Assembly (NCBI GenBank): GCA_023228125.1
Contig: JALOBT010000006.1
Location: 13,866-77,865 of the forward strand
Length of the DNA stretch: 64,000 nucleotides
Direction: 5' to 3'
DNA from: Candidatus Cloacimonadota bacterium
Lineage (GTDB): Bacteria > Cloacimonadota > Cloacimonadia > Cloacimonadales > Cloacimonadaceae
Positions 1 through 8,708 of this stretch are shown here, in pieces. The notes beneath the pieces are model-generated. The model saw only the letters and a program-made list of their open reading frames with translations. It did not search any database and was not told the origin of the DNA. The translations under genes and the position numbers were made by a program. The number at the start of each line of letters is the position of its first letter. Position 1 is the stretch's first letter.

Positions 1-1232
1 GCGCGATTGATATCGTTCAGCCTTTGCATATTATAGGTTTCATCTATGCCAAAGACCCCGAATTCTGCCCAAAAGCACTGAATCCCTGTGGTAGATATGG
101 CTCCACTCATCACTGCGGCATGGTGTTCCATGATTCCGCTCTGTAAAAACCGCTCTGGGAATTCATCCCGGAAAGCGGTGGTTTTCACGCTGCTGGCCAG
201 ATCGCAATCCACCACCACAATGGGGACGCTGCTCTCGCGATTGATCTTGGCCAGATCCACAATAGCGTTTCCCCAGGCACTGCGACAATCACTTTCAGAG
301 CTATATAATATAGGTTTTCCCTGTTTCAGATCGAAGTTAGGCTGATTTTCTTTAGGATGCTGATCCTTATTGGCTTTAAAAGCTGCCCGCATTTTCTGAT
401 ACTTAGGCAGTTCGGAAGGCATGTCCAGCTCTTTCAAAGCTTCTTCACATTGCTCGATTGATAGGGTGGAACCGTGGTATTTGGCTTTATCTTCCATGAA
501 ACTCACCCCTTTGCCCATAGTGGTGTGAGCCAGGATCATTACAGGTTTCTCTGCGGATTGTACTTCCTGTAGAGTATCCAGAATCTGAGGGATATCATGA
601 CCACTTACTTCCATTACCTGCCAGCCGTCTGATTCCCAATTCTGACGGATGCTTTGGGGCATTACATCGTGAATGGAGCCGGAGATCTGCAATTGGTTAT
701 AATCAATAATTGCTGTGAGATTAGTCAGCTTAAATTTGCTGGCAAAGCGGCGGGCTTCGGAAATCTGTCCTTTTTGCTGTTCGCCATCGCCCATAATCAC
801 ATAACTTTGGTAGTCCAGGCCTCTGATTTTGGCTGAAATGGCAAAGCCTGTGGCCGCAGAGAGCCCCTGCCCCAGATTTCCACTGCTCCACTCTACCCCC
901 GGCACTTCCCGATCCACATGGCCATCAAAGATACTGCCATATTTGCGGAATAGCGCAATAGCCTCATCCAAAGGGAAATAGCCCATGATCCCCAAACTGC
1001 TGTAAGCTGCAGGGGAAATATGACCGATGGAATACACCATACGGTCTCGCTCTGCCCACTGGGGATTCTTGGGATCATGGCGCATGGTATTGTATATGGA
1101 TAAGATCATGTCTATGCTGGACATAGATCCACCCGGGTGGCCGCTGCCAGATAGGGTGGTCATCTGCAAAATCGCCTGTCTGGCGGTCTTTGCCTGCTGA
1201 GTGATTAGGGGAATTAGCTCTGTTTTTGTCAC
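1..1232 (-). CDS. tkt: Transketolase, C-terminal part beyond the left edge
   Basis: Thiamine-diphosphate enzyme of the pentose phosphate pathway that moves two-carbon units between sugar phosphates. About 410 codons are visible; the family is usually 620-670, so the C-terminal third lies outside the window. The N-terminal ThDP-binding domain is clear: SGHPGGS near residue 30, the GDG(E)QQKGQ motif near residue 150, then the start of the pyrimidine-binding domain (SGIMEHHAAVMSGA). I chose the GTG at 1232 because a GAGGT ribosome-binding site (1240-1244 read in reverse) sits 7 bases upstream; an in-frame ATG at 1253 would bury that site. Read by hand on the minus strand, with no stop inside the window. 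Transcribed away from the small genes on its right. Confidence 0.93.
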   Translation of the reverse strand, partial: MTKTELIPLITQQAKTARQAILQMTTLSGSGHPGGSMSSIDMILSIYNTMRHDPKNPQWAERDRMVYSIGHISPAAYSSLGIMGYFPLDEAIALFRKYGSIFDGHVDREVPGVEWSSGNLGQGLSAATGFAISAKIRGLDYQSYVIMGDGEQQKGQISEARRFASKFKLTNLTAIIDYNQLQISGSIHDVMPQSIRQNWESDGWQVMEVSGHDIPQILDTLQEVQSAEKPVMILAHTTMGKGVSFMEDKAKYHGSTLSIEQCEEALKELDMPSELPKYQKMRAAFKANKDQHPKENQPNFDLKQGKPILYSSESDCRSAWGNAIVDLAKINRESSVPIVVVDCDLASSVKTTAFRDEFPERFLQSGIMEHHAAVMSGAISTTGIQCFWAEFGVFGIDETYNMQRLNDINR

Positions 1233-1455
1233 TTTATTTACCTCAAGTATCATAATTATCAATCTCGTGCCGCTTTATCTTTAAGCAAGACAATCAGCAC
1301 ATAAAGTCAGCCTAAAAATATGCCATATAGGTCAAGGGAAAAATGTTGGAGACTGTTTTTCAAGTTGCCAAAACCTGGCTTTGACTAGGCTTGTGAATTT
1401 GTTCTTGAATTAGCTGGATGCCTATATCTTTACCTTGGGGGATCAGCCATTAGCG

Positions 1456-1926
1456 TTACAGTTTTTTGATGCCCAGGTTCAGAAAGCCCGGTATTAGTCC
1501 CAAGATATGCACTTTTGCATCGTCCAGGATACCGGAGGCTTCGCTGGGAATTTGCTTTAGCAAGATCTCCGTGATGTCTATGTCCAGGATATTGCCATTC
1601 AGGCTAATTTGCGGGATTTTGCCCTTCAGCAGGCCCAGCAGCTTTTGGATGATAGCGCCTGCCGTACCCAAGAGTTCGCAGTGCAGGGTAGATTTCTTCT
1701 GGCTGAGATCGATTCCGAGGATTCGGGCCTCCACACTGAGGTTTTTCATCAGAAAGATACTGGTCTGAAGGTGTATCCTGATCATGTCATCCAGGATTTC
1801 CACGGCAACTTTCTGGATCGGTGCTGGTAGTTCCTTCAGTGCCAGGGCTTCGTTGATCAGGCCTTGCGAAATCTTTGTTTTCAGCTCCAGTTCAAAGGGA
1901 TGTGCAAGCAAAGTCGCTATATCCAT
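1456..1926 (-). CDS. Unknown 156-aa protein
   Basis: I do not recognise this protein. It has no signal peptide; it is rich in Leu and Ile and predicted mostly helical at the N-terminus, with alternating hydrophobic stretches later (for example KIPQISLNGNILDIDITEIL, a beta-like LTD pattern). It ends in a basic GIKKL. The start has a good AAGGA ribosome-binding site about 7 bases upstream. It lies downstream of the DUF1292 gene on the same strand across a 127-base gap that holds a strong inverted repeat (1945-2014). A cytoplasmic protein of unknown role is the most that can be said. Confidence 0.7.
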   Translation of the reverse strand: MDIATLLAHPFELELKTKISQGLINEALALKELPAPIQKVAVEILDDMIRIHLQTSIFLMKNLSVEARILGIDLSQKKSTLHCELLGTAGAIIQKLLGLLKGKIPQISLNGNILDIDITEILLKQIPSEASGILDDAKVHILGLIPGFLNLGIKKL

Positions 1927-1944
1927 AGTTTATCCTTCTTTGTT

Positions 1945-2014
1945 ATAGACTTGTGCCGTTTCCGGTTGCGCGCCGATACTGCCAAGCATCAGCCAGCCCA
2001 AGACACAAGTCTAT
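1945..2014 (-). other. 11-bp inverted repeat enclosing a 48-base loop, possible leader RNA
   Basis: ATAGACTTGTG at 1945-1955 is perfectly complementary to CACAAGTCTAT at 2004-2014. Read on the minus strand, the enclosed segment contains a small CCG-GAAA-CGG hairpin with a GNRA-type tetraloop just before the closing stem. The element ends 18 bases before the start codon of the downstream gene (1926). It could be a cis-acting RNA, an attenuator or a processing signal. I could not match it to a known riboswitch, and there is no U-run to make it a terminator. Confidence 0.4.
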
Positions 2015-2053
2015 GTAAAATCAACAATCTTCGATCCCAAAGATTGCCAGCAT

Positions 2054-2443
2054 TTATGAAGTCAGTTCTTTTTCGACTTCATCCCCTTCGTCATCATCAT
2101 CTTCTTCTTCATCAACGGATTCTTCGTCTTCATCACCGTCATAGTACATTGCTTCAAGTTTTGCCCTGAACAAGTCTGTGATCAGTTCATATTCATCGTC
2201 GTCTTCGATAATGCTGAGTTCCATGACTTCATCCATTTCCACAAAACGCAGGACATCATAGTCCATGGAATTTACTTCGGAAAGAGCAATGTAATTTACT
2301 CCTTCATGCTGCAAAGTCTCAAGTGCGACAAAGTCTTTCTCGCTACCATCTTCCATCTCAAGAGTGATGACGCTACTTAGTTCATCGTCCATGTCTTCAT
2401 CGGCTTCGTTTTTCAGGTTTGGGTCAATATGTTTTTCAGTCAT
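2054..2443 (-). CDS. DUF1292 family protein with acidic tail
   Basis: 129 residues from the ATG at 2443, chosen because an AGGGAGA ribosome-binding site lies 6 bases upstream; the longer open frame to 2623 has no such site. The central part (SSVITLEMEDGSEKDFVALE, then GVNYIALSEV) matches the pattern of DUF1292, small beta-rich proteins common in Firmicutes with no assigned biochemical role. The last 30 residues are almost all Asp and Glu (DEDEESVDEEEDDDDEGDE), which is an unusual extension and gives a very acidic protein. Family assignment is from motif reading only. Confidence 0.8.
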   Translation of the reverse strand: MTEKHIDPNLKNEADEDMDDELSSVITLEMEDGSEKDFVALETLQHEGVNYIALSEVNSMDYDVLRFVEMDEVMELSIIEDDDEYELITDLFRAKLEAMYYDGDEDEESVDEEEDDDDEGDEVEKELTS

Positions 2444-2640
2444 GATAATCTCCCTTAGTTTTTTGCCATTATTTAAAATGCTCAGAATCTGGCAAGCTAA
2501 AAATGAGGGGGAGGTCTGGAGTGCGGGAGTTCTGAGCTTCGGGGGTGCGGGAGAGGTAGAGAAAAAGTTGTTGACAAACAAATGGCCTGAAGGATAGCTG
2601 GATACACTGTAAATATATATCAAGCTAAAGAGGATAAAAA

Positions 2641-3036
2641 ATGAGTAATGTTTCGTTTAATTTTACTGGAGCTGCCATTGGGATTGGCATTTGGTGCGCG
2701 TTCTGGCTGATCTGGTACATGATATATAAGCTGCGCAAGCTTCATCTGTATCAAGGCTTTTACCCACACAAACTCATATCGGGCAGTGAACTTCTTTCAG
2801 GAGCTGAGCTGCTTCATGAGATAAAACAGCTATATTTACAGGGGATCATCCAAAACCTTTATCTGGGGGAAGACTACATTAGCTTCGAAGACAAAGGCTG
2901 CTTCTGGCCCTGGAATATCTATTACATCAAATTCTCAAAGCTGGATGAACTGCATTATAGAGGGGCATTCAGGATTTACCAATACAACAGAAGAAACCTT
3001 GAGGCGATCAGAGCTTTTCTGAGTAAGGTAGGATAA
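2641..3036 (+). CDS. Small membrane protein, unknown
   Basis: 131 residues. One strong transmembrane helix near residues 9-31 (GAAIGIGIWCAFWLIWYMIY) is followed by a basic KLRKLH stretch, so the rest is probably cytoplasmic. The soluble part is rich in Tyr and aromatic residues (GCFWPWNIYYIKFSKLDELHYRGAFRIYQYNRRN), resembling small PH-like or membrane-associated sensor domains, but I cannot name a family. An AAAGAGG ribosome-binding site precedes the ATG. A TTGACA hexamer at 2571-2576 may be its -35 element. It stands alone, divergent from the DUF1292 gene. Confidence 0.75.
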   Translation: MSNVSFNFTGAAIGIGIWCAFWLIWYMIYKLRKLHLYQGFYPHKLISGSELLSGAELLHEIKQLYLQGIIQNLYLGEDYISFEDKGCFWPWNIYYIKFSKLDELHYRGAFRIYQYNRRNLEAIRAFLSKVG

Positions 3037-3094
3037 CTAATCGACCTGGCTCTCCAGATCACTCGCTGCAGCCTCGCTTGAGCCTTTAACATGT

Positions 3095-3162
3095 TTCTAA
3101 CAGGCTTTGGACTCGAGATGACTCGGGATTTCGGGTGAACTCGAATCGAAGACGCGTTAAAA
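3095..3162. repeat. 68-bp palindromic element, copy 1 (diverged stem)
   Basis: First of three 68-bp elements that align without a gap (others at 25993 and 63380). It begins TTCTAAC, ends GTTAAAA, and has CTCGAGATGACTCGG at the same internal offset as the others. The right half of the central stem has diverged (GGTGAACTCGA in place of AGTCATCTCGA), so pairing is imperfect. It lies in the 294-base gap before butyrate kinase, which otherwise holds no gene. Confidence 0.8.
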
Positions 3163-3330
3163 GCAAGTCCATCGCTAGAGGGAGAGATGCGCTGTAAACC
3201 TGTGTAAAACAGTCTTATCGGTGAGGCTATCAGTGCATTTATCTTTGTCTGACTTACTAAAAGTGATTGACAGGATAGCAGCGTATTTGAAGTTTGAAAA
3301 CATAAAAATAAAAAACAACCTGGAGGTAAT

Positions 3331-4410
3331 ATGAGCTACCGCGTCCTTGCGATCAATCCTGGCTCCACATCAACCAAAATAGCTGTGCATGAAGGGCATA
3401 GCCCGCTTTTTGAAAAGACACTGCGTCACGATCCGGCAGAGCTGGAACCTTTTGCCGGCATCATCGAACAATATGATTTCCGTAAAGCTCTGGTAATGGA
3501 AGCCATGCGTGAACATGACGTTGACCCCAAAAGCCTGCATGCAGTGGTAGGCAGAGGCGGACTTGTGCGTTCGGTAAAAGGAGGCACGATGAAGATTAGT
3601 GCTTCTTTGATGCGCGATCTGCAAGATACCGCTTTGTGGGGGAGGATTCATGCCTCGAATCTGGGAGCCTTTATCGCCAATGCGATCTCAGAAGAGTTGC
3701 AAATCCCAGGATTTATAGTAGATCCTGTGGTGGTGGATGAATTTGATGATATCGCCAGAATCTCCGGTATTCCAGAGATCGAGCGCAAAAGCCTATTCCA
3801 CGCTTTGAACATCCGCTATATTGCCAGATTGATGGCCAAAGAACTTTGCAAAGACATCTCCCAGGTGAATCTTGTGGGAGTGCACATGGGTGGCGGCATC
3901 TCTGTGGCCGCGATCAAGGGCGGAAAAGTGGTGGATGTGAACAATGCCCTTTTGGGGATGGGACCCTTCTCTCCGCAAAGAGCCGGAGCCTTGCCCATCG
4001 GAGACTTGATCGATATGGCTTACAGCGGAGAATACACGAAGAAAGAGCTGAATACATATCTCACTAAAACTGCAGGACTGATGGCATATCTGGGCACGGA
4101 TAGCGGAATCGAGGTAGATGAACGCATCCAGAAAGGCGATAAAAAGGCCAAATTGATTTTGGAAGCCATGTGCTATCAGGTGTCCAAGGAAATTGGCGCA
4201 TCAGCGGCAGCACTCAGCGGGAAAGTAGATGGTATCTTCCTTTCTGGCGGCTTGGTTTACAATAGTTTCATCGTGGATCAGATCACTCAGCGTTGTTCCT
4301 TCATCGCCAAAGTTCATCTGTATCCGGGCGAGAAAGAGATGGAAGCTTTGTGTCAGGGTGGCATCCGGGTTCTGACCGGCCTTGAAGAAGCCATGGATTA
4401 TCCTTATTAA
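3331..4410 (+). CDS. buk: Butyrate kinase
   Basis: 359-residue member of the acetokinase family; it makes ATP and butyrate (or a branched-chain fatty acid) from the acyl phosphate, the last step of butyrate-type fermentation. The N-terminal phosphate-binding loop is INPGSTSTKIA (residues 8-18). GVHMGGGISVAA near residue 190 is the adenosine/phosphate motif, followed by NALLGMGPFSPQRAGALP, which is characteristic of Buk rather than AckA (about 400 aa). GIFLSGGLVYN near residue 300 completes the ASKHA fold. A TGGAGG ribosome-binding site precedes the ATG. No phosphotransbutyrylase gene is adjacent. Its substrate could equally be isobutyrate or isovalerate from amino acids, which fits the glutamate dehydrogenase in this window. 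Confidence 0.95.
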   Translation: MSYRVLAINPGSTSTKIAVHEGHSPLFEKTLRHDPAELEPFAGIIEQYDFRKALVMEAMREHDVDPKSLHAVVGRGGLVRSVKGGTMKISASLMRDLQDTALWGRIHASNLGAFIANAISEELQIPGFIVDPVVVDEFDDIARISGIPEIERKSLFHALNIRYIARLMAKELCKDISQVNLVGVHMGGGISVAAIKGGKVVDVNNALLGMGPFSPQRAGALPIGDLIDMAYSGEYTKKELNTYLTKTAGLMAYLGTDSGIEVDERIQKGDKKAKLILEAMCYQVSKEIGASAAALSGKVDGIFLSGGLVYNSFIVDQITQRCSFIAKVHLYPGEKEMEALCQGGIRVLTGLEEAMDYPY

Positions 4411-4504
4411 GACGCGAACACATCTGATATAGATGCAGAAAAGCATAAGATCCAGGGGGGAGCGAGGTGAGAATACTAAGCTCCCCTATCTGCAAAGAGG
4501 CCGG

Positions 4505-6181
4505 ATGTGTAAAGCTCTGCTGTTTTTGGCTTTTCTGCTCTGCTGCGGCACTACTGCTCTTTTTGCCACGGATTGGACTGTATTAGTCTATATGGCCGCG
4601 GATAACGATCTTTCCTCTTTTGCTGTAGAGAACATTATACAAATGGAGAGCGCAGTTCAAGCTGAGAATCTCAAGCTCGTGGTGCAGGTGGATTTGCCAG
4701 AACTGGGTGCAAAGCGGTACTTGATTCAAGAAAATCAATCCCCTGGGATCGGATCGAGCGTCCTGCAAAATCTCGGAACGATAGACAGCGGTGATCCCAT
4801 GCAGCTCCAAGACTTTATCCGCTGGGGCTTCGGCCGTTATCCTTCACAACACAAAATGCTGATAATCTGGTCTCATGCGGATAGTTGGTACAAAAGTCCC
4901 AAGTACATAGCACCGGATCAGGACAGTGGTAATGTGATCGGGGTGGCCAATGGAGAGTTAGCCTCTGCACTGAGTGCTGGCCCCAAACTGGATATACTGC
5001 TCTTTGATGCCTGTAGCATGCAGAGCATAGAGATCGTGCACACTTTGAGGCATTATGCCGATATCATCGTTGGCTCTGCAGATCAGGTTCCCGTGCAAGG
5101 TTTTCCCTATTCTGAGATCGTGCCTGTATTGGCGGGAAATCCAGAACTCTTGGCTGCAAAATTGCCCAAGCTATATACGGATTCATATTTGCCCGGAAGC
5201 GCGAACAACCCTTCCAATTACTATTACACCACAACCTGCTCGGCAGTCAAGACGGATAAGGCCGATGACTTTTATCAAGCCTTCAAAGACTTTTCCAGAG
5301 CTCTGAGGCCGGTGGCCGGGGACTTGGCCGCCATCCGTGAAGAGCTCTTTGAGATGAATTCCGGGTATGCTGATGTGGACCTGACCCAGTTTTTGACCAG
5401 GATTCATGAGGCAGGGCTGACCGATAGTGTTCCCCTATTGGCCATGCTCGAAGAGATGATTTTGGCTTCTTCCTACACTATGCCTTGGCCGGAGACAGAC
5501 CTTTCCAGTCTCGCGCTCTGGTACCCGGATATTCGCTACAATCTGAATGCGGCCTGGAAAACCTATATGAAGATGGAATTTGGCAAAACGGGCTGGTTAA
5601 GCTTGGTCAATCTTGCTTTGGGAAAGGACATCATCCCACCAGAAAGCCCTGTGTTGAGCAGGCAATATTCTCACTTTGGCAAGCTCTTTCTTCAGCTCAA
5701 AGCACCTGTGGACGTGGATTCTTTGTATTACCGCCTGGAGAGTGAAGCCTTAAGCTTTGATATCTTTCCTAAGGCCTATGCTGAGGACTTTGAACTTTCC
5801 TTTGATATTGCGGCAAATGGTAGCTACACAATATACGCGATAGATCGAGCACAAAATATCTCACAAGCCTTAACCGGAGATTATAGCCATGATCCACTTA
5901 AGTACTCCCTGTTGATTTATCCCAATCCCATATCCGATCTAAGATTGGCCTTTCTGAAGTGGTATGGCGAAGAGAGTAAAGACGAATCAGTGAGCCTGAA
6001 GCTATACAATATCAAGGGGCAAAAGCTGATCCATTACCACTTTGAGGTGCCCAGCCAAAATCCTGGAATGCTCAAGCTGGATCAGGTGCCAGGATTATCC
6101 GAACTTGCGCAGGGAATCTACCTGCTGGAGCTGAATAGTGGCGGTAAGAAAATGCACAAAAAGCTTACTATCTTATACTAA
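4505..6181 (+). CDS. Secreted clostripain-like (C11) protease with type IX sorting tail
   Basis: 558 residues from the ATG at 4505, which follows AGAGG and opens directly into a signal peptide (MCKALLFLAFLLCCGTTALFA); the frame is open further upstream to 4433 but that would bury the signal. The peptidase C11 fold follows: WTVLVYMAADNDL, then the catalytic His in IWSHADSW (His124) and catalytic Cys in LFDACSM (Cys170). C11 enzymes cut after Arg or Lys. The last 90 residues form a Por/type IX sorting domain (LLIYPNPISD, LYNIKGQKL, GIYLLEL), so it is likely exported and attached outside. It follows butyrate kinase by about 95 bases. Confidence 0.9.
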   Translation: MCKALLFLAFLLCCGTTALFATDWTVLVYMAADNDLSSFAVENIIQMESAVQAENLKLVVQVDLPELGAKRYLIQENQSPGIGSSVLQNLGTIDSGDPMQLQDFIRWGFGRYPSQHKMLIIWSHADSWYKSPKYIAPDQDSGNVIGVANGELASALSAGPKLDILLFDACSMQSIEIVHTLRHYADIIVGSADQVPVQGFPYSEIVPVLAGNPELLAAKLPKLYTDSYLPGSANNPSNYYYTTTCSAVKTDKADDFYQAFKDFSRALRPVAGDLAAIREELFEMNSGYADVDLTQFLTRIHEAGLTDSVPLLAMLEEMILASSYTMPWPETDLSSLALWYPDIRYNLNAAWKTYMKMEFGKTGWLSLVNLALGKDIIPPESPVLSRQYSHFGKLFLQLKAPVDVDSLYYRLESEALSFDIFPKAYAEDFELSFDIAANGSYTIYAIDRAQNISQALTGDYSHDPLKYSLLIYPNPISDLRLAFLKWYGEESKDESVSLKLYNIKGQKLIHYHFEVPSQNPGMLKLDQVPGLSELAQGIYLLELNSGGKKMHKKLTILY

Positions 6182-6200
6182 ATCAGGGACTTGGCAGGCC

Positions 6201-6308
6201 TGTGGATAAGCTGTGGATAAGTTTTGTGAAAGAAAGGAAACAGTAAGCTATGATATTGAAAAACAGAGAGATAGCTATAATGGCTTATCCACAAGAGCAC
6301 GTGGATAA
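6201..6308. other. Cluster of four DnaA boxes
   Basis: TGTGGATAA occurs at 6201-6209 and 6212-6220, TTATCCACA (the reverse orientation) at 6285-6293, and CGTGGATAA at 6300-6308. Three match the strict DnaA consensus TTATCCACA and one has a single terminal change. The 64 bases between the two pairs are A/T-rich. The cluster lies between the protease gene and the methyltransferase gene. It could be a chromosomal origin, a DnaA-titration site or DnaA control of the downstream gene. Confidence 0.6.
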
Positions 6309-6342
6309 GTATGTAGTTAGCTGAAAATTAAGGAGCTATAGG

Positions 6343-7074
6343 ATGTATCCAGAAACACAGATATCAAAACAGAAAATCACCGATCTGGCCAAGCTAAAAC
6401 AAAAGAAATACCGGCAAGAGTTTAGGCTGGTGGTGGTGGAAGGCCAGCGGCTGATCCAGCAACTGCTTACCTACGATATAAAGCCTGCAGAGCTGTATTT
6501 TGTGGAGCGTCCGCTGATAGAAGTGGCCGGACTTGCCAGCTATGAATTAAGCCCATATCAGATGCAGCGAATCTGTGAGAGCGAACATCCCGCGGATCTG
6601 GCTGGACTTTTCCGCTTGCCCCAGGAGCGCAGGCAAGAATACAAGAGAGCTCTGTATCTGGATAGGATCTCGGATCCGGGAAATCTGGGAACCATCTTCC
6701 GCACCGCTGCCGCTTTTGGGATAGATGGCATTCTGCTTTCCGAAGACTGCTGCGAAATCGCAAGTCCCAAGGTGATCCGCGCTTCTCTGGGGGCAGTATA
6801 TAAGGTGCCTTTCCGCTATGTGAACCTTGAGGATTTGAGTGCTGAAAAAGCCAGACTAATAGCTTTTGATATGAGCGGAGCGATCAGCCTTGCTATGCAC
6901 AAGCCTTCTCAGGAGGCAGAAATCTATATCCTGGGTAGCGAGGCGCATGGCATCGATCCAGTGCTGCTCAAAAAAGCTGATATTAGCTTGAGGATAGACA
7001 TGAAAGAGGGGATGGAATCGCTCAATGTAGCGATTAGTGCGGCGATACTCTGCTATCAGTTAAGCTTGGGCTGA
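6343..7074 (+). CDS. SpoU/TrmH-family RNA 2'-O-methyltransferase
   Basis: 243 residues. The N-terminal 90 residues form the SpoU substrate-binding domain (FRLVVVEGQRLIQQLL). The C-terminal SPOUT knot has all three motifs: DPGNLGTIFRTAAAFG (motif 1, with the catalytic Arg), YILGSEAHGI (motif 2) and ESLNVAISAAILCY (motif 3). It would transfer a methyl group from S-adenosylmethionine to a ribose of rRNA or tRNA; which nucleotide cannot be told from sequence, though RlmB/TsnR-like 23S rRNA enzymes are the nearest type. An AAGGAG ribosome-binding site precedes the ATG. The DnaA-box cluster lies directly upstream. Confidence 0.92.
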   Translation: MYPETQISKQKITDLAKLKQKKYRQEFRLVVVEGQRLIQQLLTYDIKPAELYFVERPLIEVAGLASYELSPYQMQRICESEHPADLAGLFRLPQERRQEYKRALYLDRISDPGNLGTIFRTAAAFGIDGILLSEDCCEIASPKVIRASLGAVYKVPFRYVNLEDLSAEKARLIAFDMSGAISLAMHKPSQEAEIYILGSEAHGIDPVLLKKADISLRIDMKEGMESLNVAISAAILCYQLSLG

Positions 7075-7102
7075 GTCTGGGATAAAAGAAACTGTGCATA
7101 GC

Positions 7103-8692
7103 TCAGGATGCAAATATCTTACTTTTCATGTAAGCCATAATCTGCTGTTTCTCCCAGCTTTTTAGTCCCAGGAAATAGCTGAGTATGGCGTAAAACAAGA
7201 CAATGATAAGGCAGTGTATAAATACCATGATGAGGCTGGTGGGTAAAAAGACCTGGTACATGCAGATGGCCAGAGCAAGGGTGATGGCACTGATGAGCAT
7301 GGTCTTGGAAATCACGGTAAAGAAAAACTCCTTACCACTGATGCCGGCAAAGCGGCAGGCCTTGGGCACATTGAAACTAAAGGCCAGAATCACATTGGGG
7401 ATCATGGTGCCCAAAGCAACTCCGATGATGGCGGAATCCTGCAGCACGATGCCTCGGCTTTGTAAAAATACAGGTAAGTAGCGCATCAGAAATATACTCA
7501 AGGCAAGATTGAGGATGGCTTCGATGCCGGCGATAAGTGCCAGAATCTTGTGTTCATTTGCCATCAGCATCACATATACGGACGTTGAGCGGAAAAAAAG
7601 CAAAACATACATGGAGAAGAGCAGGATAATGGCGCAGATGATTCCCGCGGGATGATCCAGATCCAGCCAGGCCCTGATCAGAGGTTTGGCATATACGATG
7701 AGCGGAATCACCAGCATGGAAGAGATGATGCCCATCAGGCGATTGCTTTGCAACATCAGCTCGGTCATCTTGGGTTTGTTGCCCGCAGCAAAAAGCGTGG
7801 CGGAGATAGGCCCGAGATTGTCCAAAAATTGGGAGGCGAAGCGCTGAAAGACCTCTGCCAGCCGGATGGAGATCTGATATATCGCCACCAGTGCCAGGGA
7901 ACCGAAGATGGATATCACCAATTGGTCTGTCTTCATAATGATGAGATTGGTAAAGGTGATGAGGTAGGCAAAAAGTGAAAAACTCATCACCGACTTCAGC
8001 AAAGAGCGATCATAAAGGCGGATACTGAGTCTGAACTTTGGAATGAGACGATGCGCCACATACATCATGGTGAGGCTGGAAAGCAGATTGGTGCCCAGGG
8101 CGATAAAGACCATACCGGTGAGATTGAGCTTCAGATATATCATCAGTGCCATTCCGCCAAAATTCAGCAGCAAGAAGGAGGTTTGGATGACGTTGCGGAT
8201 GTGCATTCTTTGTAATCCCCGCAGGATTTCGGTAAAAAATCCAAAGGGGAAACAGATGGCAGAGCCGATTCCGAAGAGAATCATCACCTTTTGGAAATAG
8301 GCAGTATTGGCCGCATCAAAGCCAAAGATCTGCTTTAGATTGAAGCTTAAAATCACCGCAAAAGCAGCGATCAAAACGGCAAAGCTGGCATAGGTAAAGA
8401 AGATCGTGCTTACAACGCGGTTGTACCTCTGCCAATCCTGGCTCACACTGCATTCGCTGGTATGCTTTTGCACGGCGGTGCCAAAGCCAAAATCCAAAAG
8501 CAGAGAATAGCCAAAGATGGACCAGAGCAGAGCCCAGAAGCCATATTCTTCCCGTGAAAGCCCCAAAAACAGAATCCTGGTAAGGAATATGGTGACAAAG
8601 ATGCTGATAAACATCTTGCCGTAATTTGACAAAGTGTTTACCAGGATCCGCTTGCGCAGGCCTGTTTGTGGTGACTTTACATTTTCCAGCAC
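7103..8692 (-). CDS. Polysaccharide flippase (Wzx/MATE-like)
   Basis: 529-residue integral membrane protein with about a dozen hydrophobic helices. The opening GKMFISIFVTIFLTRIL and SREEYGFWALLWSIFGYSLLLDFGFG are the hallmark of the polysaccharide-synthesis (PST/Wzx) flippase family, which moves undecaprenyl-linked repeat units to the periplasmic face. The start is a GTG at 8692 with only a weak ribosome-binding site. It is the last gene of the long polysaccharide operon, 16 bases after the OmpA-like lipoprotein gene, and converges with the methyltransferase gene. Confidence 0.9.
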   Translation of the reverse strand: MLENVKSPQTGLRKRILVNTLSNYGKMFISIFVTIFLTRILFLGLSREEYGFWALLWSIFGYSLLLDFGFGTAVQKHTSECSVSQDWQRYNRVVSTIFFTYASFAVLIAAFAVILSFNLKQIFGFDAANTAYFQKVMILFGIGSAICFPFGFFTEILRGLQRMHIRNVIQTSFLLLNFGGMALMIYLKLNLTGMVFIALGTNLLSSLTMMYVAHRLIPKFRLSIRLYDRSLLKSVMSFSLFAYLITFTNLIIMKTDQLVISIFGSLALVAIYQISIRLAEVFQRFASQFLDNLGPISATLFAAGNKPKMTELMLQSNRLMGIISSMLVIPLIVYAKPLIRAWLDLDHPAGIICAIILLFSMYVLLFFRSTSVYVMLMANEHKILALIAGIEAILNLALSIFLMRYLPVFLQSRGIVLQDSAIIGVALGTMIPNVILAFSFNVPKACRFAGISGKEFFFTVISKTMLISAITLALAICMYQVFLPTSLIMVFIHCLIIVLFYAILSYFLGLKSWEKQQIMAYMKSKIFAS

Positions 8693-8708
8693 TGGTTTTA
8701 CTGTAAAA

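Noticed and set aside
893..1078. 61-codon minus-strand frame
   Set aside because: It is in a different frame from, and inside, the transketolase gene, whose long frame carries the conserved motifs.
6201..6308. Calling this oriC outright
   Set aside because: No dnaA, dnaN or AT-rich unwinding repeats were seen, and neighbouring gene orientation does not switch as expected; kept as a candidate only.
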